A stretch of DNA of 64,000 bases from Thiovibrio sp964588325 (GCA_964588325.1 CAZPOR010000001.1:186001-250000), one strand, 5' to 3'. Shown: positions 49,470 to 58,290, numbered from the stretch's first letter. The notes: generated from the sequence alone by a model not told the origin. Translations and numbers: made by a program.

Positions 49470-49645
49470 CAAGAATCAAACGTGCTGCACCGAAAGAAGA
49501 TCTAAGTGGACGGTGTTGATTCGTTGACTAAGGTGTCTGGCTGCTAAAGTTTTTGCGGCTTGTTTGGTCCCAGGCCAGCGGGCCGGGGAAGGCTGTCGAT
49601 TGCCGCCGGAATTTTGGTCTGTTCAGGCGTGTATCTTGGCTGTCT
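49470..49645. repeat. Scrambled remnants of toxin-antitoxin flanks
   Basis: 49470-49492 (CAAGAATCAAACGTGCTGCA and CCG) is identical to the 3' flank of vapC pair 1 at about 45734. 49513-49541 and 49608-49643 match 46502-46530 and 46532-46567, the 3' flank and end of the HigA-type gene, now split by about 65 unrelated bases. These are leftovers of duplications inside the island and mark its right edge. Confidence 0.7.
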
Positions 49646-49699
49646 CGGTGGTTGCTTTGCCGTCTTGAAAAAATCGCGGGCAACTGGTAGGGTGCGGCC

Positions 49700-49900
49700 A
49701 TGAAACTTCTTGTTACCGTGCTTGGCCTGGTTTTTGTCTTGGAAGCGATTCCCTATGTCCTTTTTCCCGAGGCCATGCAGCGATGGCTGGCGCGAATCGG
49801 CCAGATGCCAGCCGGGGCCTTGCGGGCCACGGGGCTCTTTGCCCTTGGGCTTGGCCTGCTACTCTGCTATCTCACCCAGCGAACCGGGTTGTTTCCCTGA
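49700..49900 (+). CDS. Small inner-membrane protein, DUF2065 (YjeT-like)
   Basis: 66 residues, two hydrophobic helices (LVTVLGLVFVLEAIPYVLF and ATGLFALGLGLLLCYLT) joined by PEAMQRWLARIGQMPAGALR. This matches the DUF2065 pattern of YjeT. Function unknown in the family. AGGG lies a few bases before the ATG. It is followed by queA after 54 bases. Confidence 0.82.
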   Translation: MKLLVTVLGLVFVLEAIPYVLFPEAMQRWLARIGQMPAGALRATGLFALGLGLLLCYLTQRTGLFP

Positions 49901-49954
49901 CCCAGAGTTCGGCTCCTCCGATTTTTCGCTCCTTCCCCGTACCTGTAAACGCAA

Positions 49955-51073
49955 ATGGAATCCATGACCAGCAACGCTGATTTTTTTCTTGCTTCCTACC
50001 ACTTTGCCCTGCCCGAGGAAAACATCGCCCAGCAGCCCCTTGGGTGCCGCGATTCCTCGCGGTTGCTGGTGGTGGATTGCCTGGCCTCAGAGACCAGGGA
50101 CCGCCAATTTTCCGACCTCTGTGACTATCTTGCTCCGGGGGATCTTCTGGTGGTCAACAACACCCGGGTTTTTCCGGCCCGGTTGCTGGGCAGGAAGGAG
50201 ACCGGCGGCAAGGCGGAGCTGTTGATCCTGGAATATCCGGTGCCGGAACCACAGGAGGCAGAAGGAGAGAGCGATGGCTGGCAACAGGCCGAGGTGGTGG
50301 GGCTGGTGAAAAGCGCCAAGCGGCCGCAGCCGGGAGGAAAGCTGCTTTTTTCCGAGGATCTGTTCGGCACGGTGCGGGAGCTGCTCCCCGACGGCAAGGT
50401 GCGGGTTGCCTTGCATTTTCGCGGAGATCTGGCCGGGCTTCTCGAAGCGCATGGGCAGATGCCCCTGCCGCCCTATATCCGAAGGGAAGAAGGGCAGAGC
50501 GAGGAAGACCGGCAGCGCTATCAGACGGTGTATGCCGAAAGCCCCGGCGCCGTGGCTGCACCCACCGCGGGGCTCCATTTTACCCCTGAGCTTTTGGCAA
50601 GGATTCAGGCGCACGGGGTTCGCCTTGCCCAGGTCACCCTGCATGTCGGCTATGGCACCTTTGCCCCGGTGCGGGTCGAGGATATCCGGGAGCATGCGAT
50701 CCATGCCGAATATCTCATGGTTTCCGAGGAGGCCGCCGCGTTGGTCAATGAAACAAAGGCAACAGGGGGGAGGGTTTGGGCGGTGGGCACCACCTCGGTG
50801 CGGGCCCTGGAGTTTGCCGCCGAACCCACGGGGCGCGTTTCAGCCCGCTGCGGTTTTTGCGACCTGTATATCTATCCGGGCTTTCAGTTCCGGGTGGTGG
50901 ATAACCTGATCACCAATTTCCATCTGCCGCAGTCATCCCTGTTGTTTCTGGTCAGCGCATTGGCGGGTAGGGCACGGATTCTTGCGGCGTACGGAGAGGC
51001 GGTGGAGAAGGGGTACCGGTTTTACAGCTACGGGGATGCCATGGCCTTGATTACCAGGCATCCCCGCGGGTGA
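49955..51073 (+). CDS. queA: S-adenosylmethionine:tRNA ribosyltransferase-isomerase
   Basis: 372 residues; adds the epoxycyclopentane precursor from S-adenosylmethionine to 7-aminomethyl-deazaguanine in tRNA during queuosine synthesis. Conserved blocks: YHFALPEENIAQQPL, LLVVNNTRVFPARLLG, PLPPYIRR, YAESPGAVAAPTAGLHFT and HVGYGTFAPVR, and VIDNLITNFHLPQSSLL-like end (VVDNLITNFHLPQSSLLFLV). The ATG at 49964 is an equal start candidate. Other queuosine genes are not in the window. Confidence 0.95.
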   Translation: MESMTSNADFFLASYHFALPEENIAQQPLGCRDSSRLLVVDCLASETRDRQFSDLCDYLAPGDLLVVNNTRVFPARLLGRKETGGKAELLILEYPVPEPQEAEGESDGWQQAEVVGLVKSAKRPQPGGKLLFSEDLFGTVRELLPDGKVRVALHFRGDLAGLLEAHGQMPLPPYIRREEGQSEEDRQRYQTVYAESPGAVAAPTAGLHFTPELLARIQAHGVRLAQVTLHVGYGTFAPVRVEDIREHAIHAEYLMVSEEAAALVNETKATGGRVWAVGTTSVRALEFAAEPTGRVSARCGFCDLYIYPGFQFRVVDNLITNFHLPQSSLLFLVSALAGRARILAAYGEAVEKGYRFYSYGDAMALITRHPRG

Positions 51074-51075
51074 GA

Positions 51076-51345
51076 TCAGCCGCACTTGCAGGCGCAGCTT
51101 TCCTTGGCCGCACAGGACGGGGCTGCGTCGGAGCTTGCCGCCGGACAGGATGCTGCGGCCTTTCCGCTGCTGCTGTAGCCATCGGAGTACCATCCCCCGC
51201 CTTTGAGTTGGAAGGAGCTTCGGGAGATAAGTTTTTTAAGGGTGCCTGTGCAGGCGGGGCAGGTGGTCAGCGGTTTTTCGGACAGGCTCTGCTGCGCCTC
51301 GATTATGTCCTGGCAGGCCTCACACTGGTATTCATAGATAGGCAT
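51076..51345 (-). CDS. FmdB-type zinc-ribbon protein
   Basis: 89 residues from ATG 51345, with GGAGGG upstream. The start MPIYEYQCEACQDIIE and CPACTGTLKKLISRSSFQLKG give the CXXC-X-CXXC zinc ribbon of the FmdB putative regulatory family. The tail is Ser/Ala/Cys-rich and ends CACKCG, a possible second metal site. Convergent with queA, stops two bases apart. Function not established. Confidence 0.88.
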   Translation of the reverse strand: MPIYEYQCEACQDIIEAQQSLSEKPLTTCPACTGTLKKLISRSSFQLKGGGWYSDGYSSSGKAAASCPAASSDAAPSCAAKESCACKCG

Positions 51346-51435
51346 TTCTGGTCCCTCCGTTTTCAGTCCAGTACGGTGAAACATTAAAAAGAGAGCTGGA
51401 AACAATTTTTTTTGTTGTTTCCAGCGAAACATCTG

Positions 51436-51450
51436 TAAACTTGCTATACT
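51436..51450 (+). promoter_or_regulatory. Extended -10 promoter of the HDOD operon
   Basis: TGCTATACT (51442-51450) is an extended -10 element; no clear -35 is visible. It points at the operon from 51582. Confidence 0.45.
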
Positions 51451-51581
51451 TTCCGGTATGGGCATTCCCCGAAATGGGGTATAATTTAATGCCGCTTGAT
51501 GGATCTGTCAATGTCTAGCGTCGGATTCCCGGCGGGATTGAGGGAAGGGTGTGTCCCGGAAATACATAAAGAGGAACAGGC

Positions 51582-51905
51582 GTGCAGAGAATACTGATAG
51601 CCCAGGCGGGCCCGGGAATGGTTCTTGCCAAGGAAATCCTTAACCCCGAAGGAATGGTGCTCTGCGGGGCGGGAACGGCATTGACCCCGGCCCTGATCGA
51701 GCGCTTGACCGGCATGGACATCGTTGACGTGACCGTGGAAGGGCATCCCGTGGTCCTGGAGGGAGAAAAAACCCTGCAGGAGGAATTGCACGAAATCGAT
51801 GTGCGTTTTCAGCGGGTTGAAGACATCGCCCCGCTCATGTATCTCAAGAAGCGGATCCAGGCAAAGCTGGCCGCCGCGCGGAGTACAGAGGCCGCCGCGA
51901 AATAA
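51582..51905 (+). CDS. Small protein of the HDOD/GGDEF operon
   Basis: 107 residues from a GTG at 51582 with AGAGGAAC upstream. The sequence (QAGPGMVLAKEILNPEGMVL, GTALTPALIERLTGMDIVDV) is like the short beta-rich segment found at the head of many HD-GYP and HDOD signalling proteins, here as its own gene. The tail is Ala/Lys-rich. It lies 80 bases before the HDOD gene and probably acts with it. Confidence 0.75.
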   Translation: MQRILIAQAGPGMVLAKEILNPEGMVLCGAGTALTPALIERLTGMDIVDVTVEGHPVVLEGEKTLQEELHEIDVRFQRVEDIAPLMYLKKRIQAKLAAARSTEAAAK

Positions 51906-51986
51906 CCGGCATATTCTTTTTCCTGTCGTTACGGCTCCTGCTGCCGTGTGCGATGGTCCAATGGTCCACATTCTGAATGGCGGCTT

Positions 51987-52856
51987 ATGATGGATGAGCA
52001 AAAACGTGCCCAGTTCAAAAAGGTGCTGCGGGAGATAAAAAATCTGCCGACCCTGCCCGGTATTGTTGCCAAGCTGGGCAAGATGGCGGAGGACCCTGAT
52101 ACGACCACGGAGCAGATGGGCAGGGTGATCAGCAAGGATCACATCCTGGCCAGCAAGTTGCTCAAGCTGGTGAACTCGGCGTTTTACGGCTTTCCGCAGC
52201 GGATCAGTTCCCTGAACAGCGCCATTATCCTGCTTGGGTTTAATGTTATCAAGAGCTTGATCATCAGCGCCTCCATTTTTGAGGTCATGGAGTCGCAGGA
52301 TGTGGAGTTGTGGGAGCATTCCCTGGGCTGCGCCGTGGTCTGCAACGTCTTGGCCCGGCATCTGGGGGTGAAGGATCCGGAAGAGATCAGCACCGCCGGG
52401 CTTATCCATGATATCGGCAAGGTTGCCATCAAGATGGAGTTGCCCCGGGAATACGAAAAAATCACGGAGTTGTCCCAGGAGAAAAAGATTTCGAGACTTG
52501 AGGCGGAAAAGGAGGTCTTGGGTCTTGATCATGCCGAGGTGGGGAGTTGGCTTGCCAAGAGCTGGAATCTGCCCAACAAACTGGTCGAGCCCATCGCCTG
52601 CCATCACGATCCTCATCTTGCCAAGGAGGAACAGCAAGCCAGCGCCATTGTTCATTTTGCCAATATCATGATCCGGGGCCTTGGCTACGGTCATGCCGGA
52701 GATATCTGGGTGCCGCCGCTGAACAACAAGGCCTGGAAACTGCTCGGTCTTGCCCCGGCGGATATTGATCCGCTGCTGCGGGAGGTGGAGGAAAAGCTCT
52801 GGGACGTCAAGGGCTTCAGTCTCGATATTCAGACCGGCCAGGAAGGTGCGGCATGA
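51987..52856 (+). CDS. HDOD-domain signalling protein
   Basis: 289 residues. HDOD domain over residues 10-210: IKNLPTLPGIVAKLGKMAED, SKLLKLVNSAFYGFPQRISS, TAGLIHDIGKVAI with the HD pair, then LGLDHAEVGSWLAKSWNLP and AIACHHDPHLA-type ends (PIACHHDPHLAKE). Unlike many HDOD proteins it keeps HD and HH motifs, so metal-dependent phosphodiesterase activity is possible. Two adjacent ATG codons (51987, 51990) are the likely start. The next gene encodes a receiver-GGDEF protein. Confidence 0.88.
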   Translation: MMDEQKRAQFKKVLREIKNLPTLPGIVAKLGKMAEDPDTTTEQMGRVISKDHILASKLLKLVNSAFYGFPQRISSLNSAIILLGFNVIKSLIISASIFEVMESQDVELWEHSLGCAVVCNVLARHLGVKDPEEISTAGLIHDIGKVAIKMELPREYEKITELSQEKKISRLEAEKEVLGLDHAEVGSWLAKSWNLPNKLVEPIACHHDPHLAKEEQQASAIVHFANIMIRGLGYGHAGDIWVPPLNNKAWKLLGLAPADIDPLLREVEEKLWDVKGFSLDIQTGQEGAA

Positions 52857-52899
52857 GGATTTCCCCTCTTTTCCGGTTTCAGTCCAAGGCGCGGCAAAA

Positions 52900-53829
52900 A
52901 TGTCCCGTATCCTGATTGCCGGCAGCGAATCGCTGATCATGCCGGAATGCCGGCTGCTCCTTGACGCCAAGGGCTACACGATGAAGCATTGCGCCAGTCT
53001 GCATGATGCCCTGGCGCAGGTTCTGGAGGATCCCCCGGATCTGCTGGTGACGGAAAAAGGGTTTTCCGGCAAAAACGGCGATGTCGAATTGATCCGGGCC
53101 GTGAAGGCTTGCCTGCAAAAGGCCAACATCCCTATCTTTCTGGTTGTCGACGAGAGCCAGCTTCAGGTCGAATTGGACTGGGACAACTATCCGGTGGATG
53201 ATATCATCACCAGGCCTTTTACCCCCGAAGTCCTGCTTACCCGGATCCGCCTTGCCGAATCCCGCATGATCCGGGCTTTTGATAATAATCCCCTCAGCCG
53301 GCTTCCCGGCAACACCTCGATTATTCGCGCCATTCAGCGGGTGCTCGGGGAACCGGACGGTTACGCGGTCTGCTATGTGGATATCGACAACTTCAAGCCC
53401 TATAACGACCGGTATGGCTTTTCCCGGGGGGATGAGGTGATCCTCATGGTGGCGCGGGTCATGGTCAACGTTGTGGATGAGCTGGCCAGGAAAGGCAGTT
53501 TTGTCGGGCATATCGGCGGGGATGATTTTGTGTTCATCGTCCGGGAAGAGATGGTGGAAGCGGTCTGCAAGAAGATTCTGCTCAACTTCGATCTGGTGCG
53601 GAACATGTTCTTGAGCGCGGAAGACATTGCCGTCGGCGAGTTTGTCGGGCGCGACCGTCAGGACCGCGAGACCCGTTTCGGGCTTTTGAGCCTTTCCATT
53701 GCCGCGGTGACCACCGGGGGCGGCAGATACACCCATTACGGCGAGGTTTCTTCTGTTGCTTCGCAGCTCAAGCATTGCGTGAAAAAAATGGATGGCAGCA
53801 ACTATCTGATTGACCGGCGGGAGACATAA
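52900..53829 (+). CDS. Pseudo-receiver + GGDEF-type protein with GGDDF motif
   Basis: 309 residues. Residues 1-120 have the receiver fold (ILIAGSESLIMPECRLLLDA, ending DDIITRPFTPEVLLTRI), but the phospho-acceptor position reads LLVTEKG, with no Asp, so it is probably a pseudo-receiver. Residues 135-305 are a GGDEF fold: YAVCYVDIDNFKPYNDRYGFSRGDEVI, then the signature GHIGGDDFVF, where Asp replaces the usual catalytic Glu. Diguanylate cyclase activity is uncertain. It closes the three-gene operon. Confidence 0.85.
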   Translation: MSRILIAGSESLIMPECRLLLDAKGYTMKHCASLHDALAQVLEDPPDLLVTEKGFSGKNGDVELIRAVKACLQKANIPIFLVVDESQLQVELDWDNYPVDDIITRPFTPEVLLTRIRLAESRMIRAFDNNPLSRLPGNTSIIRAIQRVLGEPDGYAVCYVDIDNFKPYNDRYGFSRGDEVILMVARVMVNVVDELARKGSFVGHIGGDDFVFIVREEMVEAVCKKILLNFDLVRNMFLSAEDIAVGEFVGRDRQDRETRFGLLSLSIAAVTTGGGRYTHYGEVSSVASQLKHCVKKMDGSNYLIDRRET

Positions 53830-54123
53830 CGTCCGGTTTGCTCTATCCGGAAACGTGGCGACGGAGCGTGGCCTGGAACAGAGGGGATATGCAGCACCTG
53901 TGCCGAATGTGGAGACAGGTGTTTTTTTTTGTCTTGCTTCTTTCCGGATGATGATGCAGTCCCCCCGGGCAGAAAACTGTTCTGCAATGGTAGGCAAGTT
54001 TACGGGGCTGTAATTGTGCCGCTTGAGTGTTGGCTTAAAAAAACTTGCTTTGATATTTGTTTTGCGATACGTATTATTTTGTATGAAATTTACTCGTAAT
54101 GATTAATTGTGGAGGATGTAAAG

Positions 54124-54600
54124 ATGGGGAAATCACTTGTGGAAATGGCGGCGGATCTGGTTCAGTCGCAATGTGCTTCAAAGGCTATGAATACAGAGGA
54201 AATAACCCTGGCCTTGCAATCTACGTTTAATGCGTTGCAGGTGTTGCAGGCGGGTGAAGCAAAATTGCAGGCTGGAAGTCCAGATGGATCTGCCGTGACG
54301 CTGAGCGCTCCAGGCATGTCCCCTGAAAAATCCATTCAGAAAAATAAAATAGTCTGCCTGGAATGCGGTCAGGAATTCAAGATGCTGTCGCCAAAACATT
54401 TGCGCTCCCATGGCTTGACCGGCAGGGAGTACCGTGAAAAGTGGGGTTTTCCTCTGCGGCAGCCGCTCTGCGCAAAAGCCCTTTCCGAACGGCGCAAGAA
54501 AGCCGGCAAGGACCGGGGGCTGCCGGAGAATTTGCGCAAGGCCATTGCCAAGCGCAAGAAAAACGGCCAGGCCAAGAAGGCGGGGGGCGAGAAAAAATAG
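54124..54600 (+). CDS. MucR/Ros-family zinc-finger regulator
   Basis: 158 residues from ATG 54124 with GGAGG at proper spacing. The N-terminal half is helical and Gln/Ala-rich (dimer or multimer region); the C-terminal half has the prokaryotic zinc finger: CLECGQEFKMLSPKHLRSHGLT, here given in parts CLECGQEF and HLRSHGL, followed by REYREKWGFPLRQPL and a Lys-rich tail. MucR proteins bind AT-rich DNA as global regulators. The 290-base AT-rich region upstream suggests self-regulation (inference). Confidence 0.9.
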   Translation: MGKSLVEMAADLVQSQCASKAMNTEEITLALQSTFNALQVLQAGEAKLQAGSPDGSAVTLSAPGMSPEKSIQKNKIVCLECGQEFKMLSPKHLRSHGLTGREYREKWGFPLRQPLCAKALSERRKKAGKDRGLPENLRKAIAKRKKNGQAKKAGGEKK

Positions 54601-54632
54601 CCCCTGTCACGGGATGTTCCGGTTGTCCCTCA

Positions 54633-54673
54633 AGGAGGGCCTCCGACCTGAAGGTCGGGGCCCTCCTTTTTTT
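54633..54673 (+). terminator. Terminator of the mucR-like gene
   Basis: GGAGGGCC...CCGACCT pairs with AGGTCGG...GGCCCTCC around GA, then seven T. Confidence 0.93.
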
Positions 54674-54818
54674 CTCTGGGGGCGCGAAGGGGGCTGCTCC
54701 AGGCGGGCTGCGGAGGTTGACTTTTTCCCGAATACACTGCATAGTGCCCGGTGTTTTTTGCATCGTTTGGTGGGTGGTGTATAATCCCCTTATTCCTTGA
54801 TTTTTGTGCGAGACGAGC

Positions 54819-55631
54819 ATGATCGGTATTTTTGATTCGGGCGTGGGCGGGATGACGGTGGCCAAGGCTGTTGAACAGCTTCTGCCGCAATACCGCATTG
54901 CCTATTTCGGCGACCTGGCCCGAACCCCCTATGGTTCCAAGAGCCCGGAAACCATTATCGCCTATGCCCGGCAGAATACGGAGTTTCTTCTCGGCCAGGG
55001 GGCGAAGATCATCATTGTCGCCTGCAACACCGCGGCCAGTGTGGCCTCCGAGATTCTCCAGCAGGAGTTTCCCGTGCCCATTTTCGAGGTCATCACCCCG
55101 GCGGTGAGCAAGGCCGCAGCCACGAGCCGTTCCGGCCGTATCGGGGTGATCGGCACCCGGGCCACCATCAAGAGCGGGGTGTATGAAAAAAAGATCCTGG
55201 CCGAACAGCCGGGATACACCGTCTATTCCCAGGCCTGCCCCCTCCTGGTTCCCCTGGTTGAGGAAGGCTGGCTGAACAAAAAGGAAACAAAGATGATTCT
55301 CCGCCGTTATCTCCAGCCGTTGCGGTTGAGGCAGGTGGATACCTTTGTTCTGGGCTGCACCCATTATCCGCTGCTGAAGGATCTGATCCAGCCGCGCATC
55401 GGCAAGCGGGTGGCGATCATCGATTCCTCGGAGGTGGTGGCGGAAAGCGTGGCCCTTTTTCTCAAAAACAATCCGGCCATCGAGCAGCAGATCGACCGCA
55501 ACGGGGAAAGCCATTATTATGTTTCCGACGTAACCGACGCGGCCCTCGATATTGCCAGAAAGGTCTTTGGCCGCCCCATTCGCTTGGAAAAGGTTGCCTC
55601 TGATATCTTCAACAGGAGTCATTTGTCATGA
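54819..55631 (+). CDS. murI: Glutamate racemase
   Basis: 270 residues, makes D-glutamate for peptidoglycan. Motifs: GIFDSGVGGMTVAK with the first catalytic region, AYFGDLARTPYGSKS, IIVACNTAAS with the first catalytic Cys, and VLGCTHYPLL with the second Cys. Start at ATG 54819; no strong ribosome-binding site. The stop overlaps the lolA start. Confidence 0.95.
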   Translation: MIGIFDSGVGGMTVAKAVEQLLPQYRIAYFGDLARTPYGSKSPETIIAYARQNTEFLLGQGAKIIIVACNTAASVASEILQQEFPVPIFEVITPAVSKAAATSRSGRIGVIGTRATIKSGVYEKKILAEQPGYTVYSQACPLLVPLVEEGWLNKKETKMILRRYLQPLRLRQVDTFVLGCTHYPLLKDLIQPRIGKRVAIIDSSEVVAESVALFLKNNPAIEQQIDRNGESHYYVSDVTDAALDIARKVFGRPIRLEKVASDIFNRSHLS

Positions 55632-56302
55632 ACCGCATTGCTTTTTGTCTGAAACCTTTGCTCTCCCTGTTGGTTGGCGGTATGTTCCTGGCGTTTTTTC
55701 CAGGGGCCGGACAGTGCGCTGCCCCGACACCCCTTGAGCTGGCGCAAAAGCTCCAGGCCCGCTATGAAGAGACCAAAACCATGACCGCCGATTTCAAACA
55801 GTCCACCTCGGTGCCCATGAGCACCCGCAAGCGGCTGGGCGCGGGCAAGGTGGCGATTTTCAAGCCGGGCCGCATCCGCTGGGATTACCAGACGCCGGAC
55901 AAGCAGGTGTTGATCAGCGACGGCAAGAAGGTCTTCCTGTATCTTGCCGATTCCTCCCAGATGATCGTGCAGCCGGTTTCGCAGTACATCAACTCCGATG
56001 TCACCTATGCTTTTTTTGTCGGCACCGGCAATATCGTCCGCGATTTCAAGGTGCTGCCGCCGGAAAGGCAGGGGGATGCGAGCCTGAAGGCGATCAAGCT
56101 CGTGCCCAAGGTCGCGCATCCGCAGGTGGATTACCTCCATGTCTGGATCGACGACAATTTCATGCTGCGCCGGCTTGAGATTGTCGATCATTTTGGCAGC
56201 ATAACCGATCTGGCTTTTTCCAATATCAGCCGCAACGCTCCGGTTGCGCCGGAGACCTTTGTTTTTACCCCGCCGCTGGGCACAGAAATCATCGAACAAT
56301 AA
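55628..56302 (+). CDS. lolA: Outer-membrane lipoprotein carrier protein LolA
   Basis: 224 residues with a Sec signal (LLSLLVGGMFLAFFPGAGQCA). The mature part is an LolA beta fold: LAQKLQARYEETKTMTADFKQ, GAGKVAIFKPGRIRWDYQTP, KQVLISDGKKVFLYLAD and a Phe/Pro-rich end. It carries lipoproteins such as those of the efflux systems across the periplasm. ATG overlaps the murI stop (ATGA), so the two are co-translated. Confidence 0.9.
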   Translation: MNRIAFCLKPLLSLLVGGMFLAFFPGAGQCAAPTPLELAQKLQARYEETKTMTADFKQSTSVPMSTRKRLGAGKVAIFKPGRIRWDYQTPDKQVLISDGKKVFLYLADSSQMIVQPVSQYINSDVTYAFFVGTGNIVRDFKVLPPERQGDASLKAIKLVPKVAHPQVDYLHVWIDDNFMLRRLEIVDHFGSITDLAFSNISRNAPVAPETFVFTPPLGTEIIEQ

Positions 56303-56418
56303 AAAAACCGTCCGGCAGCACCACATCTGCGTTGTCATCGGCTTGCTCGTGTGCACCAGCACACTTCGCAGGCCTCTTTCGCGCATCTGCGGCACTGCTG
56401 GGCGTTTTTTATTCTGAG
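56303..56418 (+). terminator. Long structured terminator region after lolA
   Basis: A perfect hairpin GTGTGC-ACCA-GCACAC (about 56351-56366) lies inside imperfect outer arms (CCGGCAGCACC..., ...CACTGCTGGGCG), ending in TTTTTTATT at 56405. This long terminator-like layout recurs between genes in some deltaproteobacteria. Confidence 0.6.
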
Positions 56419-56454
56419 GGCGTTTTGCCTCTAAAACGATCATGAGCATCCAGG

Positions 56455-58290
56455 ATGGTTGAGAACACCGATCAGTCGCTTCCCCCGTTTCGCCTGGGTC
56501 TGATCACCATGCCTTGGGCGCTTTTCAACCGGCCCTCCGTGCAACTGGGCACGCTCAAGGGGTATCTGGCCCAGGCCGAGCCGGATGTGCGGGTGAGCTG
56601 TCTGCACCCGTATCTGGGGCTGGCCAAGTCCCTTGGCCTTGATCTCTATCGGGAAATCTCCCAGGATGTCTGGCTCTGCGAGGGGTTGTACGCCGGGCTG
56701 CTTTTTCCGGAACAGCGCGGGGGCTTGCAGGGGTTTCTTGCGCAAAGGCTCAAGAAGTGCAAGGCTGCGGGCGACCAGGATATAGAGAGTCTCTGGCAGA
56801 AGGTGGATGTCCATCTGCGCCAGTGGCTTGCCCGGCAGAACTGGGGACAGTTTCATCTGGTGGGCTTTTCCGTCTGCTTCAATCAATTGTTGCCCTCCCT
56901 GCTGGCTGCCAAGCATCTCAAGATGTTGCAGCCGCAACTGCCCATCGTCTTTGGCGGCTCTTCCTGCGTGGCGGAAATGGGCAGCTCGTTGCTCGACGTT
57001 TTTCCCTGGCTCGATTATGTGGTGCACGGCGAGGGGGAGTTGGTGCTTGCCAACCTCTGCCGGGTGCTGGCCGGGCGCCAAACCGCCTTGGCGCCTCAGG
57101 TCTTGGCTCGGAATCGCCAGACACACGAAGAGGCATTCACCGGCTGCCAGTTCAAGAATCTTTCCGAGTTGCCGACCCCGGATTACGATGATTATTTTCT
57201 TGACCTGCGCCAAGAGTTTTCCGGGGAGCCCTTCGTGCCGGAGCTGGTGGTGGAATTTTCCCGGGGCTGCTGGTGGGGGAAATGCACCTTCTGCAATCTC
57301 AACCTCCAATGGCACGGCTATCGGGGCAAGAGTGCGGAACAGATGGAGCGAGAGGTGCTGACCCTGTCCCAGCGGCATGGCTGCCTTGATTTCAGCTTTG
57401 CGGACAATGTGTTGCCCGGACGGGAGGCCCCGGACTTTTTTGCCAAGATGGCCTCCGGCACACGGGATTTCCGCTTTTTTGCCGAACTCCGGGTCAACCA
57501 GCGAGGGGAAACCCTCAAGGGGTACCGGCAGGGCGGGCTGGTGGCGGTGCAGGCCGGGATCGAGGCTCTTAGCCAAAGGCTGCTTGATAGGATGCGCAAG
57601 GGGGCCACGGTCATGGAGAACCTGGCCCTGATGAAGGAGAGTGTTGCCCTGGGCATCCGGCTGGACGGGAATCTGATCACCGGCTTTCCCGGGTCCACCG
57701 AGGCGGAGGTGGCGGAAACCCTGGCCAATCTTGAGTATGTCCTGCCCTTTACTCCTCTGACCGGTGCGGCTTTTTTCCTTGGCCATGGCTCTGGGGTGGC
57801 TGAAAATCCCCAAGATTACGGCATCCGCGCCATTGTTCAGCATCCCCACAATCGCAAGCTCTTTCCGCCGCGCATCTTGCCGGGCCTGACCCTGCTGCTC
57901 AACGACTACCGCGGGGACAGGGCGTACCAACGCACACTCTGGCAGCCGGTGGTCAAGAAGATTCGCGCCTGGCAACGGTTCCACGAGGCGCGGCGCAGCC
58001 CGGCCCATCTGGTCCCGCCGCTTTCCTACCGGGATGCGGGCAACCTGCTCATCATCCGCCAGGAGCTGCCCGGGCAGGCGACCCTGCATCACCGGCTGCG
58101 CGGCACTTCCCGGGCCATCTATCTTGCCTGCGAAACAATCGTCGAGTTCGAGGCGCTTGCCCGGCTGTTTCCCAAGCTCGGCAGGGCGCAGTTGGCAACT
58201 TTTCTTGAGGAGCTTGCGGCAAAACGGTTGCTCTTTGTCCAGGGAACAAGGTACCTTGCCCTGGCTGTACATTCGGGAAAAGAACTATGA
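56455..58290 (+). CDS. B12-binding-type radical SAM protein with CX4CX2C cluster motif
   Basis: 611 residues. Residues 1-215 form a B12-binding-like Rossmann region (LGLITMPWALFNRPSVQLGTL, HLVGFSVCFNQLLPSL, PIVFGGSSCV, YVVHGEGELVLANL). The radical SAM barrel starts at VEFSRGCWWGKCTFCNLN: the cluster Cys are spaced CX4CX2C, not CX3CX2C. It continues with SFADNVLPG, VQAGIEALSQRLLDRM and GNLITGFPGST. The GCWWG word recalls the radical SAM group annotated as RiPP maturation protein 1. No precursor peptide or RiPP gene is visible; the stop overlaps cobU. Substrate unknown. Confidence 0.85.
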   Translation: MVENTDQSLPPFRLGLITMPWALFNRPSVQLGTLKGYLAQAEPDVRVSCLHPYLGLAKSLGLDLYREISQDVWLCEGLYAGLLFPEQRGGLQGFLAQRLKKCKAAGDQDIESLWQKVDVHLRQWLARQNWGQFHLVGFSVCFNQLLPSLLAAKHLKMLQPQLPIVFGGSSCVAEMGSSLLDVFPWLDYVVHGEGELVLANLCRVLAGRQTALAPQVLARNRQTHEEAFTGCQFKNLSELPTPDYDDYFLDLRQEFSGEPFVPELVVEFSRGCWWGKCTFCNLNLQWHGYRGKSAEQMEREVLTLSQRHGCLDFSFADNVLPGREAPDFFAKMASGTRDFRFFAELRVNQRGETLKGYRQGGLVAVQAGIEALSQRLLDRMRKGATVMENLALMKESVALGIRLDGNLITGFPGSTEAEVAETLANLEYVLPFTPLTGAAFFLGHGSGVAENPQDYGIRAIVQHPHNRKLFPPRILPGLTLLLNDYRGDRAYQRTLWQPVVKKIRAWQRFHEARRSPAHLVPPLSYRDAGNLLIIRQELPGQATLHHRLRGTSRAIYLACETIVEFEALARLFPKLGRAQLATFLEELAAKRLLFVQGTRYLALAVHSGKEL

